Positions 1 to 6,119 of a DNA stretch of 6,891 nucleotides are shown here, in pieces. Position 1 is the first letter of the stretch; each line of letters begins with the position of its first letter. This DNA is from Acetobacteraceae bacterium (lineage in GTDB: Bacteria > Pseudomonadota > Alphaproteobacteria > Acetobacterales > Acetobacteraceae), in contig CANJOG010000105.1 of assembly GCA_947475475.1 (NCBI GenBank), positions 1-6,891 on the forward strand, read 5' to 3'. The notes beneath the pieces are model-generated. The model ran no database searches. It had not been told where the DNA came from and saw only the letters and a program-made list of their open reading frames with translations. Made by a program: the position numbers and the translations under genes.

Positions 1-68
1 CCCAGCAAGGCAACGGTGAGCAGCACCGGAATGGAGAATAGCAGCCGGCTCGCAATGGTGTTCAGCAT
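1..68 (-). CDS. ABC transporter permease, peptide (DppB/OppB) type, N-terminus only
   Basis: Only the first 22 codons are present; the gene continues past the left edge. The minus-strand reading starts MLNTIASRLLFSIPVLLTVA. This resembles the start of inner-membrane permeases of dipeptide/oligopeptide ABC importers: a short basic stretch with an arginine, then a hydrophobic helix carrying an IPVLL motif. A GGTGG stretch sits four bases before the ATG as a possible ribosome binding site. The ATG is 15 nt after the stop codon of the AI-2E gene on the same strand, so the two are probably cotranscribed. The family call rests on about 20 residues. A different membrane protein starting with a signal-anchor helix is possible. 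Confidence 0.5.
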   Translation of the reverse strand, partial: MLNTIASRLLFSIPVLLTVALL

Positions 69-83
69 GGCGCCACCGCGCGA

Positions 84-1136
84 TCAGTCCTTCCAGAGCG
101 GCTCGGCGGTGCGGATACGCCCGAACTCGGCCACCAGCGTGAAGCCCACACCCAGCAGCACGGGGCCGAGGAAAATGCCGAGCAGACCAAACGCCAGCGC
201 CCCGCCCAGCACGCCCAGGAAGGTCAGCAGGAAAGGCAACGAGGCGCCGCGGGCGACGAAATAGGGCCGGATCAGCGTATCCGCGCCGGAGACAAAGACG
301 AGGCCGTAGACAAAGAGAATAATCCCCCAGGCGGTATGGCCGGTGGCGATCAGCCAGATCGACGCGGGAATCCAAACACTCGGCGCACCGATCGGCAGCA
401 CCGAAATCAGCCCGGCCAGCGCGCCCAGCATCGCCGGCCGTGGCACGCCCGACATCCAGAGCCCAAGGGCCGTGAGGATGCCCTGCACAATGGCGGTGCC
501 GAGAATGCCATAGACCACGCCACGCACCGTCGCCCCGGTCACATCGATCAGCCGGTCGGCATAATCGCCGGCAATCCGGCGCAACAGCACCACGATCCGC
601 GTCGCCATAACCTCGCCACCCATCCAGAGGAAGAAGGCGATCAGCAGGGCGAGCACGAATTGCAGCACTCCGCCACCGATGGAGAGCAGGATCGAGAGCC
701 CGCTCTCCGCGATGGTCCCCAGATAGGGCCGCACGATTTCGTCAATGCCTGAGAAATCGAAGGCAAGATTATCCCAATAGCTGCGCAATGTCGGGCCGAT
801 GAGGGGAATACCGTCGATCCAGTCCGGCGAGGCCGGAATGCCCCCGGCGATCCAGGTTTGGATCTGCTTGCGCAGTTCCTCAGCATCCTGCGCTCCGTTC
901 GGCACCACCAGAGCGAGCGGGATGACCAGAAACAGGGCCGTGATCACCACCATCAGCGACGCCGCCGCACCATGGCTAAGCCGCAACCGCTTGCGCAGAT
1001 ATTCGAAGACCGGAAATGTCGTGAAGACCAGGATTGCCGCCCAGAGGATGGGGGTAAAGAAGGGCTTGAGCACAAAGGCGCAGCCAATCGCGATGCCGCC
1101 GATCAGCATTCCCATCAACACGCGTTCCGCGAGCAT
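84..1136 (-). CDS. AI-2E family transporter (YdiK/PerM-like inner-membrane permease)
   Basis: A 350-residue integral membrane protein, the usual length for the AI-2E (DUF20) family, whose members include TqsA, YdiK and sodium/proton antiporters. The transported substrate cannot be read from sequence, and the family name does not prove autoinducer-2 export. Hydrophobic segments lie near residues 9-47 (two helices), 58-79, 146-172, 205-228, 235-263, 268-285 and 301-337. A soluble loop at about 80-145 separates the N-terminal helices from the rest, as is typical. The family signature is clear in the C-terminal half: DTLIRPYFVARGASLP at 286-301, then a glycine-rich helix pair ending GIFLGPVLLGV. 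The start ATG is preceded by a G-rich run (GGGGGGCGGC) that can serve as a ribosome binding site. It is transcribed divergently from the XRE regulator and leads into the partial ABC permease. Confidence 0.93.
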   Translation of the reverse strand: MLAERVLMGMLIGGIAIGCAFVLKPFFTPILWAAILVFTTFPVFEYLRKRLRLSHGAAASLMVVITALFLVIPLALVVPNGAQDAEELRKQIQTWIAGGIPASPDWIDGIPLIGPTLRSYWDNLAFDFSGIDEIVRPYLGTIAESGLSILLSIGGGVLQFVLALLIAFFLWMGGEVMATRIVVLLRRIAGDYADRLIDVTGATVRGVVYGILGTAIVQGILTALGLWMSGVPRPAMLGALAGLISVLPIGAPSVWIPASIWLIATGHTAWGIILFVYGLVFVSGADTLIRPYFVARGASLPFLLTFLGVLGGALAFGLLGIFLGPVLLGVGFTLVAEFGRIRTAEPLWKD

Positions 1137-1260
1137 GCCGCCCCCCTGATCTACGCCCCCACTTATCCCTCGCGGTGGCGCCGAGGCAATTCGGAACTGG
1201 TCCAGCGCATTCTGGCCGCCAGAAACTTCCGGTAGATGGAAGTCTCCTTATTGGGCCACT

Positions 1261-1290
1261 TTGCCACCATGGCAATTAATCTTGCCCAAG
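1261..1290. promoter_or_regulatory. Candidate operator: overlapping TTGCC/GGCAA inverted repeats in the divergent gap
   Basis: A perfect 15-nt inverted repeat, TTGCCACCATGGCAA (arms of 6, spacer 3), occupies 1261-1275. It shares its right arm with a second one, GGCAA-TTAATC-TTGCC (1271-1286). A third small dyad, CTTG-CC-CAAG, follows at 1281-1290. Three alternating half-sites within 30 nt, in the gap between two divergent genes one of which encodes an HTH regulator, suggest an operator. Which protein binds here is inference; the adjacent XRE regulator is the first candidate. Confidence 0.4.
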
Positions 1291-1304
1291 ATTACACGGA
1301 TGGG

Positions 1305-1346
1305 TTGCATGAGACTCGTCCAATCCGCTAAGAATCGTTGTATATT
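1305..1346 (+). promoter_or_regulatory. Possible promoter region for the XRE regulator
   Basis: TTGCAT at 1305-1310 resembles a -35 hexamer. It is followed after 18-19 nt by the weak -10-like TAAGAAT at 1329-1335. A better -10 match, TATATT (5 of 6 to TATAAT), lies at 1341-1346 but lacks a well-spaced -35. Either placement would put the transcription start at or after the TTG at 1338. This is one reason for starting the coding region at 1392. The evidence is weak. Confidence 0.25.
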
Positions 1347-1391
1347 CTGATCGGCTCCCCGCCACCTCATAGCAAGACCGGACCCAAGACG

Positions 1392-2303
1392 TTGCAGTTC
1401 TCGGAAATCGGCCAGCAATTGCGCGCCTACCGCCTGGAATCAGGCCTGCGCGCGGAGGAAATCGCCGCAAGGCTAGGGGTCTCCCGCGCCGCGCTCTATC
1501 GCTATGAAAAAGGCGAGGTCATCAAACTCGACACGGTCAAGCGACTGGCCGAGTTGCTGAAAATCTCCCCGCTCTCACTGCTGGGCATCGGCGTCGAATA
1601 TTACACGCGCCAGATTGGCTATCTCGAGCGCACCCGCCAGCTTGAGGAAACCGCCGACCAGATTCTGGCCGTCAGCGGCCCGCTTTTCTACCTGACCTGC
1701 TCGGATGGGCTGGATACGCTGCTGGCAGACATGTTCGCGGAAATGGTCCAGTCCGCACCTGTTTCGGCGGATGGTGGTATCGACCGCGCCGGGCTGCGCA
1801 CCCTGGCCGACCAGGTTTCCGGCGTGCTCGCCGCCCGCCGCCGCAGCCATGCGCTGCGTCGCCCCGCCATTATCGCCATTTTCTCCGCCGGCAGTATCGC
1901 GCGCCTGTTGCAGGACGGGGTTGGCAGCGCCCTGCCGCTCTCGCCACGCCTGCGCATCGCCGGACGCCGCGCCGCGGTGGCGGAAATCCTGCACCTGGCC
2001 GGGCTGATCGACAGCGAGCCGATGGGATTGCAGCTGGGCCTGCTGACCGGCCAGGAGCCAAACGGACATTTCGAGGTGCTGCGCGCCCGCGACAAGGCCA
2101 GCCTGATCATCAATCCCTTCGGCATCGACCTTAATCCGGCGACCCCGAATGGCGTGGTCATGGTCACAGGCGCCGATGAGGCGGTGCTGGCGCATCAGCG
2201 CGCGGCCGAAGGCTTCTGGCGCCAGGCTAGCAAGGGCGCGCAGGCCGCCGAAGCACTGCGGGCTCTGGTGGGCACGCATGGACTCACGGGCGCCGAGGCC
2301 TGA
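1392..2303 (+). CDS. XRE-family helix-turn-helix transcriptional regulator with large C-terminal domain
   Basis: A 303-residue protein if translation starts at the TTG at 1392 (reading MQFSEIGQQLRAYRLESGLR). An XRE/Cro-type helix-turn-helix fills about residues 4-60, with GLRAEEIAARLGVSRAALYRYEKGE as helices 2 and 3; the recognition helix is near SRAALYRYEKG. The following residues KLDTVKRLAELLKISPLSLLGIG are the usual helices 4 and 5. The remaining roughly 230 residues have no motif I recognise. They may form a ligand-sensing or dimerisation domain. No ATG is available in this frame. A TTG at 1338 would add 18 proline-rich residues that look unlike coding sequence, and neither start has a good ribosome binding site. 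The gene is divergent from the AI-2E permease and lies 76 nt before the Nudix gene on the same strand. Control of either side is plausible but unproven. Confidence 0.87.
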   Translation: MQFSEIGQQLRAYRLESGLRAEEIAARLGVSRAALYRYEKGEVIKLDTVKRLAELLKISPLSLLGIGVEYYTRQIGYLERTRQLEETADQILAVSGPLFYLTCSDGLDTLLADMFAEMVQSAPVSADGGIDRAGLRTLADQVSGVLAARRRSHALRRPAIIAIFSAGSIARLLQDGVGSALPLSPRLRIAGRRAAVAEILHLAGLIDSEPMGLQLGLLTGQEPNGHFEVLRARDKASLIINPFGIDLNPATPNGVVMVTGADEAVLAHQRAAEGFWRQASKGAQAAEALRALVGTHGLTGAEA

Positions 2304-2379
2304 AACTGCCACCGGATTTTCCCACCTCCATGACCCATCCCGGGTAGGCGATGCGGCGGCAAGCAGCTAGCTTCGCACC

Positions 2380-3057
2380 ATGCATGACGCTGGCTCTAAA
2401 GACCGCTCAAATCGGATCGCCCTGCCGCCTGCCCCAGGGCTGGAGGTAGAGAGCAGCGAGCTGGTCTGGAATGGCCGCTTTCCACTCCAGCTCGTCCGCT
2501 TCCGCCACCGCCGCTTCGATGGCGGTATGACCGGCACCCGAACCTGGGAGCTATGGCGCCGTGGCAGTGCCGCCGCCCTGCTGCCCTATGATCCAATCGC
2601 CGATGTGGTCGTACTGATCGAGCAATTCCGCCTCCCCGCCGCCGCCGCCGGCTTCGCCCCGGTGATGGTTGAGATCGCCGCCGGACTCTGCGATGCGGGC
2701 GAGTCCCCCGAGGAGACGGTGCGCCGCGAGGCCGTGGAGGAAATGGGCATCGCCCCGGGCGCACTCGTCCGCATGGGCAATTTCCTGCTCAGCCCAGGCG
2801 GCTGCGACGAGCACGTCACCATCTTCGCCGGCGATGTGCGCCTGGACGATATCCCCGCGGGCGGGATTCTAGGCCATGGCGGCCTCTCAGATGAAGATGA
2901 GGATATACGCGTCCGCGCCGTCCCTGCCCAGGAAGCCATCGACCAGGCCGTGTCCGGTGGCTATCCCAATGTCGTCACCACCCTCGCCCTCCTCTGGCTC
3001 GCCGCGCGCCGTGACAAATTGCGGATGGAGTGGGGCGCCCGGCTGGATCATCCGTGA
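2380..3057 (+). CDS. Nudix hydrolase, probable ADP-ribose pyrophosphatase (NudF-like)
   Basis: A 225-residue cytoplasmic protein with a perfect Nudix box (G-x5-E-x7-R-E-x-x-E-E-x-G-x) at residues 102-124, whose catalytic end reads RREAVEEMGI. Nudix enzymes hydrolyse nucleoside diphosphates linked to another group, using divalent metal bound by the box glutamates. Two features favour the ADP-ribose pyrophosphatase branch: the size (E. coli NudF has about 209 residues) and the SPGGCDEHVTIF segment at 138-149, which matches the SPGG stretch just after the box in NudF-type enzymes. The preceding strand (VVVLIEQFRLPA, 76-87) also fits. Exact substrate is inference; GDP-mannose or other NDP-sugars are possible. 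The gene begins 76 nt after the XRE regulator without a clear promoter or strong ribosome binding site. It ends 10 nt before sseA, so it is probably the first gene of a Nudix-sseA-metC operon. Confidence 0.9.
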   Translation: MHDAGSKDRSNRIALPPAPGLEVESSELVWNGRFPLQLVRFRHRRFDGGMTGTRTWELWRRGSAAALLPYDPIADVVVLIEQFRLPAAAAGFAPVMVEIAAGLCDAGESPEETVRREAVEEMGIAPGALVRMGNFLLSPGGCDEHVTIFAGDVRLDDIPAGGILGHGGLSDEDEDIRVRAVPAQEAIDQAVSGGYPNVVTTLALLWLAARRDKLRMEWGARLDHP

Positions 3058-3067
3058 GAACAAGCAC

Positions 3068-3937
3068 ATGAGCACACTTCCGACAGCGCCACTGATCTCC
3101 ACCGCTGAATTGGCCCGCCTGTTGGGCCGGCCCAGCGCGGCCGCGCCGGATGTCGTGGTGCTCGACGCCACCATGTACCTGCCCAATGAGGGCCGCGATG
3201 CCGAGGCGGAGTATGCCCAGGCGCATATTCCCGGCGCCCGTCGTTTCTCCATCGACAGTTTCGCCGATACCGAGACGGACCTGCCGCATATGGTGCCCTC
3301 AGCCGGCCGCTTTGCCCGGCTGATTGGCGCGCTCGGCATCGGCAATGACAGTTTTGTCGTGTTCTATGACCAGAAGGGCATCTTCTCCGCCGCGCGCGGC
3401 TGGTGGCTGATGGGTCTGTTCGGCCATGACCGCGCCGCCGTGCTCGATGGCGGCCTGCCGCAATGGCGCGATGACGGCCACACGGTCGAAACAGGTGCGC
3501 CCAAGCCCGCCGAGACCCGCATATTCACGCCCACCTTGCGCGCCAGCTGGCTGCGCGGCGTCGGCGATATGATTGCCAATGTGGCGAGCCAGGCCGAGCT
3601 GGTGCTCGACGCCCGCCCGGCCGGCCGCTTCACCGCCGCCGTGCCGGAGCCGCGCCCCGGTCTGCGCGGCGGCCATATGCCGGGCGCCGCCAGCCTTCCC
3701 CATTCCGACCTGCTCATCGATGGCCGCCGCTTCCGCCCCGCCGCGGACTTGCACGCCCGCTTCGCCCAGGCCGGCGCCGATGGCTCCCGCCCTGTGGTGA
3801 CGAGTTGCGGCAGTGGCGTTACCGCCGCCGTGCTCTCCCTCGGCCTGAAACTCGCCGGCCTGCCGCAAGGCGCGCTCTATGACGGCTCCTGGACCGAATG
3901 GGGCGGCCGCACAGACACGCCGGTGGAAACCGGCTGA
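3068..3937 (+). CDS. sseA: 3-mercaptopyruvate sulfurtransferase (two-domain rhodanese)
   Basis: A 289-residue protein (E. coli SseA has 281) that moves sulfur from 3-mercaptopyruvate, or thiosulfate, to an acceptor such as cyanide or a thiol. The N-terminal rhodanese domain covers about 10-140, has VVLDATMYLPN and VVFYDQKGIFSAARGWW, and lacks a catalytic cysteine, as expected. The C-terminal domain covers about 155-285 and carries the active-site loop CGSGVTAA with Cys247. A CGSGV(T) loop is typical of mercaptopyruvate sulfurtransferases, while thiosulfate rhodaneses usually have CRKGVT. The closing DGSWTEWG motif is also typical. The frame stays open upstream to 2876, but that part overlaps the Nudix gene in another frame. 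The ATG at 3068, with GAGAA seven bases before it and the domain starting soon after, is the natural start. It lies 10 nt after the Nudix stop and 10 nt before metC. Confidence 0.95.
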   Translation: MSTLPTAPLISTAELARLLGRPSAAAPDVVVLDATMYLPNEGRDAEAEYAQAHIPGARRFSIDSFADTETDLPHMVPSAGRFARLIGALGIGNDSFVVFYDQKGIFSAARGWWLMGLFGHDRAAVLDGGLPQWRDDGHTVETGAPKPAETRIFTPTLRASWLRGVGDMIANVASQAELVLDARPAGRFTAAVPEPRPGLRGGHMPGAASLPHSDLLIDGRRFRPAADLHARFAQAGADGSRPVVTSCGSGVTAAVLSLGLKLAGLPQGALYDGSWTEWGGRTDTPVETG

Positions 3938-3940
3938 GGA
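3936..3940 (+). promoter_or_regulatory. Ribosome binding site of metC
   Basis: GAGGA, seven bases before the ATG at 3948, overlaps the sseA stop codon. It decides the metC start against the longer open frame reaching back to 3879, and suggests coupled translation of sseA and metC. Confidence 0.7.
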
Positions 3941-3947
3941 TTTCCCG

Positions 3948-5138
3948 ATGACCGACAAGAACCAGCGTTTCGCCACGCGCCTCGTCACTGCCGGACGTGC
4001 CCCGATCCACCAGCACGGCTTCGTCAATCCCGCAGTGCATCGCGGCACCACCGTGCTCTACCCAGACATGGCGACCCGCCTCGCGGTCGGCCGCAATCGC
4101 TATGAACGCAACCTCACCTACGGTCTGACAGGCACGCCAACCCATTGGGCGCTTGAGGATATGATCGCCGAGGTCGAGGGTGGCACCCGTGCCCAGATCG
4201 TCTCCTCTGGCCTAGCCGCCTGCACCGCCCCGCTGATGGCCTATCTCTCCGCCGGCGACCATCTGCTGGTGCCGGATTCCGTCTATGGTCCGGTGCGAAC
4301 ATTCGCCAACAAGATACTGAAAAAACTTGGAGTTGAGACCACATATTTCGATCCGGAGATCGACGCTTCCGGCCTTGCCGTCCTGTTCCAGTCCAACACC
4401 AAAGTGCTGTTCCTCGAAAGCCCCGGCAGCCATACGTTCGAGATGCAGGATGTCCCCGCCCTCTCCGCGGTGGCGCATGCGCATGGCGCCCGCGTTCTGA
4501 TGGACAATACCTGGGGGGTCTATTTCTTCCAGCCTTTCGCCCATGGCGTCGATGTGTCGATCCAGGCGCTCACCAAATACGTGGTGGGCCATTCCGACGT
4601 GCTACTCGGCTCGATCGCCACCAATTCGGAGGAGGATTTCCGCGCCATCCGCGACACGGTGCTCGATCTCGGCCATTACGCCAGCCCCGATGATTGCTGG
4701 CTGGCCCTGCGTGGTGCGCGCACGCTCGGCGTGCGGCTGGACCGGCAGATGGAGTCTGGCCTGACCGTTGCCCGCTGGCTGCAAGACCGGCCCGAGATTG
4801 CCCGCGTGCTGCATCCGGCTTTGCCAGGCGCACCCGGCCACGACCTCTGGAAGCGCGATTTCACCGGCGCGCCAGCGCTATTCGGCATTGAGTTCGCGCC
4901 GGGCTACGGTCAGCAAGATACCTACCGCTTTGCCGAAAGCCTCCAGCTTTTCGGCATCGGCGTCTCCTGGGGTGGCTATGAAAGCCTCGCTTTGCCCACC
5001 ACCGGCACCATCACGCGCAATCTGTCGAGCCGTTTTGCCGGCCATCTGGTGCGGATGCATGTCGGTCTGGAAGACCCGGCCGACCTGATCGCTGATCTCG
5101 AACAGGCGCTGGATAGACTCGTCAAATCAGGGGCTTGA
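3948..5138 (+). CDS. metC: Cystathionine beta-lyase
   Basis: A 396-residue PLP enzyme of the Cys/Met metabolism family (E. coli MetC has 395) that splits cystathionine to homocysteine, pyruvate and ammonia in methionine synthesis. The PLP-binding lysine is Lys210 in SIQALTKYVVGHSDVLLGS, the same number as in E. coli MetC. Other family landmarks are RYERNLTYGLTGTPTHWALE (51-70), SSGLAACTAPL (86-96) near the phosphate-binding loop, YGPVRTF (113-119), the aspartate of VLMDNTWG (183-190) that contacts the pyridine nitrogen, and SWGGYESL (340-347) near the C-terminus. The GYES form and the TKYVVGHSD motif favour beta-lyase over cystathionine gamma-synthase. It is the last gene of the apparent operon. 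With SseA it points to sulfur amino-acid turnover. Its last 12 nt overlap the convergent zur gene. Confidence 0.95.
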   Translation: MTDKNQRFATRLVTAGRAPIHQHGFVNPAVHRGTTVLYPDMATRLAVGRNRYERNLTYGLTGTPTHWALEDMIAEVEGGTRAQIVSSGLAACTAPLMAYLSAGDHLLVPDSVYGPVRTFANKILKKLGVETTYFDPEIDASGLAVLFQSNTKVLFLESPGSHTFEMQDVPALSAVAHAHGARVLMDNTWGVYFFQPFAHGVDVSIQALTKYVVGHSDVLLGSIATNSEEDFRAIRDTVLDLGHYASPDDCWLALRGARTLGVRLDRQMESGLTVARWLQDRPEIARVLHPALPGAPGHDLWKRDFTGAPALFGIEFAPGYGQQDTYRFAESLQLFGIGVSWGGYESLALPTTGTITRNLSSRFAGHLVRMHVGLEDPADLIADLEQALDRLVKSGA

Positions 5139-5630
5139 GGCACAAGTCTCACAGAGACCTTCAGCCTCGATCGTCGCCGCGCCAACGCTGAATCCGGCGC
5201 GCCGCGCGGCGCGGTCCAGCGCGCGGGCGAGGTCGTGATCGTCGAGTTCCACCGCCTTGCCACATTGCCGGCAAATCAGGAACTGTGCCCGGTGCGGATG
5301 CGCGCTATGGCAATGCGCATCCTCATGATCGTGGCCCGGCACCGCCTCGCCAATGCAGCCAATATAGGCCGACAGGCGTTCAAGACGGTGGATAAGCCCC
5401 TGTTCCATCAGGAAATCAAGCGCGCGATAAACGGTGGGCGGGGCCGCGGCCTTGCCATCGGCCTCGCGGAGCCGGTCCAGCAGGTCATAGGCGCCGATTG
5501 GGGCCGGGGCCTGGAGCACCAGACTCAATACGCGCCGGCGCAATGCGGTCAGCCGTGCGCCGCGCTCGGCGCACATGGCGTCCGCGCGGTCCAGCAATCC
5601 CTCAATATTGGATGATGGATCAGCCTGCAT
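5127..5630 (-). CDS. zur: Zinc uptake regulator, Fur family
   Basis: A 167-residue Fur-family repressor. The N-terminal winged helix (about 8-85) has RLTALRRRVLSLVL and PPTVYRALDFLMEQGLIHRLERLSAYIGC; the YRALDFL...GLIHRLE...C pattern is typical of Zur rather than Fur. The C-terminal dimerisation domain holds two CxxC pairs, C120/C123 (ICRQCGK) and C160/C163 (CETC), which in Zur form the structural zinc site. By comparison with E. coli Zur, H81, C92, a histidine near 111-113 and E128 are the likely sensing-site ligands. Between C92 and the QFLIC strand is an enlarged histidine-rich stretch (six His between 100 and 113), longer than in many relatives. Zinc-loaded Zur normally represses zinc import and zinc-sparing genes. 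No znuABC genes are in the window. zur is divergent from hisI over 53 nt. Confidence 0.93.
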   Translation of the reverse strand: MQADPSSNIEGLLDRADAMCAERGARLTALRRRVLSLVLQAPAPIGAYDLLDRLREADGKAAAPPTVYRALDFLMEQGLIHRLERLSAYIGCIGEAVPGHDHEDAHCHSAHPHRAQFLICRQCGKAVELDDHDLARALDRAARRAGFSVGAATIEAEGLCETCASSP

Positions 5631-5637
5631 GATCCAT
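5615..5637. promoter_or_regulatory. Perfect 23-nt inverted repeat over the zur start codon
   Basis: Arms ATGGATCA and TGATCCAT (8 bp, no mismatch) flank a 7-nt spacer, GCCTGCA. The zur ATG (minus strand, 5630-5628) straddles the edge of one arm and the loop. It could be a protein-binding operator for zur self-control, or an mRNA hairpin around the zur initiation site. It does not look like the ATGTTATAACAT-type sites usually reported for Zur, so Zur binding is uncertain. Confidence 0.45.
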
Positions 5638-5683
5638 ATGTTCGTTATATCCGCCCTGGCGACAAGACCTGTGGAGTTCGATC
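5638..5683. promoter_or_regulatory. Divergent zur/hisI promoter region
   Basis: This short gap must hold control signals for both genes. On the minus strand, TATAAC (5649-5644) matches TATAAT at 5 of 6 positions. It would place the zur mRNA start only a few bases before the zur ATG, giving an almost leaderless transcript. No matching -35 was found. An A/T-rich near-dyad, ATAT-GTTCGTT-ATAT (5636-5650), is a candidate weak Zur site. On the plus strand, GGAG at 5673-5676 lies seven bases before the hisI ATG and is a good ribosome binding site. Confidence 0.35.
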
Positions 5684-6097
5684 ATGACCGCCTCGCCCCC
5701 GATTGCCGGCCTGCTGAGTGAAATCCGCTTCGACGCCAACGGGCTGGTGCCCGCCATCGCGCAGCAGCATGACACGGGCGAGGTGCTGATGGTGGCCTGG
5801 ATGAATGCGGAATCGGTCACCGAAACGCTCGCCACTGGCCGGGTCTGCTATTTCAGCCGCAGCCGCGGCAAGCTCTGGCGCAAGGGCGAGACCTCGGGCG
5901 AGGTGCAGAACCTTGTCGAACTCAGGCTCGATTGCGATGGGGATACGCTGCTGCTGCTAGTCGATCAGAGCGGGGTCGCCTGCCATACCGGGCGGCGCAA
6001 CTGCTTCTTCCGGGCGGTTCGTGACGGCGCGCTGGTGGAAATCGCCAGGCCGGAAAAATCGCCCGAGCAGCTCTATGGCCACGGGCATCAGCATTAG
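5684..6097 (+). CDS. hisI: Phosphoribosyl-AMP cyclohydrolase
   Basis: A 137-residue single-domain HisI, the third enzyme of histidine synthesis, which opens the purine ring of PR-AMP. The signature is full: VLMVAWMN (34-41), YFSRSRGKLWRKGETSGEVQ (56-75), DCDGDTLLLLVDQSG (83-97) and ACHTGRRNCFF (99-109). Cys84, Cys100 and Cys107 keep the 16- and 7-residue spacing of the zinc ligands in characterised HisI, and the DxDxD acidic cluster for magnesium is present. There is no fused HisE domain. The C-terminus ends in YGHGHQH, a small histidine-rich tail absent from the family core. The gene stands alone here, away from other his genes and divergent from zur. It may therefore be the only hisI or a zinc-linked second copy; the canonical ligands argue against a zinc-independent variant. 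Confidence 0.95.
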   Translation: MTASPPIAGLLSEIRFDANGLVPAIAQQHDTGEVLMVAWMNAESVTETLATGRVCYFSRSRGKLWRKGETSGEVQNLVELRLDCDGDTLLLLVDQSGVACHTGRRNCFFRAVRDGALVEIARPEKSPEQLYGHGHQH

Positions 6098-6103
6098 GCG
6101 GGA

Positions 6104-6119
6104 ATTTTCGGCAGAAAAT
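6104..6119. repeat. A/T-rich palindrome after hisI
   Basis: ATTTTC-GGCA-GAAAAT is a perfect inverted repeat (6-bp arms, 4-nt loop) starting seven bases after the hisI stop codon. It may help transcript ending or 3'-end stability together with the larger hairpin next to it. Confidence 0.4.

Noticed and set aside
336..752. 138-codon open frame on the plus strand opposite the AI-2E gene
   Set aside because: Its composition is H-, Q-, R- and P-rich, typical of the antisense frame of a hydrophobic protein, and there is no ribosome binding site or family match.
1276..1470. 64-codon minus-strand open frame spanning the divergent gap and the XRE gene start
   Set aside because: It runs across the candidate operator and the start of a real gene, and shows no recognisable motif.
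1575..2312. 245-codon open frame antisense to the XRE regulator
   Set aside because: It lies opposite a gene with a clear HTH. Its sequence is rich in A, G, R and Q without domain signature, as expected of shadow frames in GC-rich DNA.
2876..3067. Upstream extension of the sseA frame
   Set aside because: It overlaps the 3' end of the Nudix gene in another frame and reads as proline/serine-rich non-domain sequence. The ATG at 3068 with GAGAA before it fits the family length.
3879..3947. Upstream extension of the metC frame
   Set aside because: It overlaps the C-terminus of SseA. The GAGGA at 3936-3940 and the E. coli MetC length both favour 3948.
3299..4051. 250-codon open frame antisense to sseA and the start of metC
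   Set aside because: It crosses two well-recognised genes on the other strand and has low-complexity, alanine/glycine-rich composition with no motif.
5235..5615. 126-codon plus-strand open frame opposite zur
   Set aside because: It is fully antisense to a clear Fur-family gene and has no family features.
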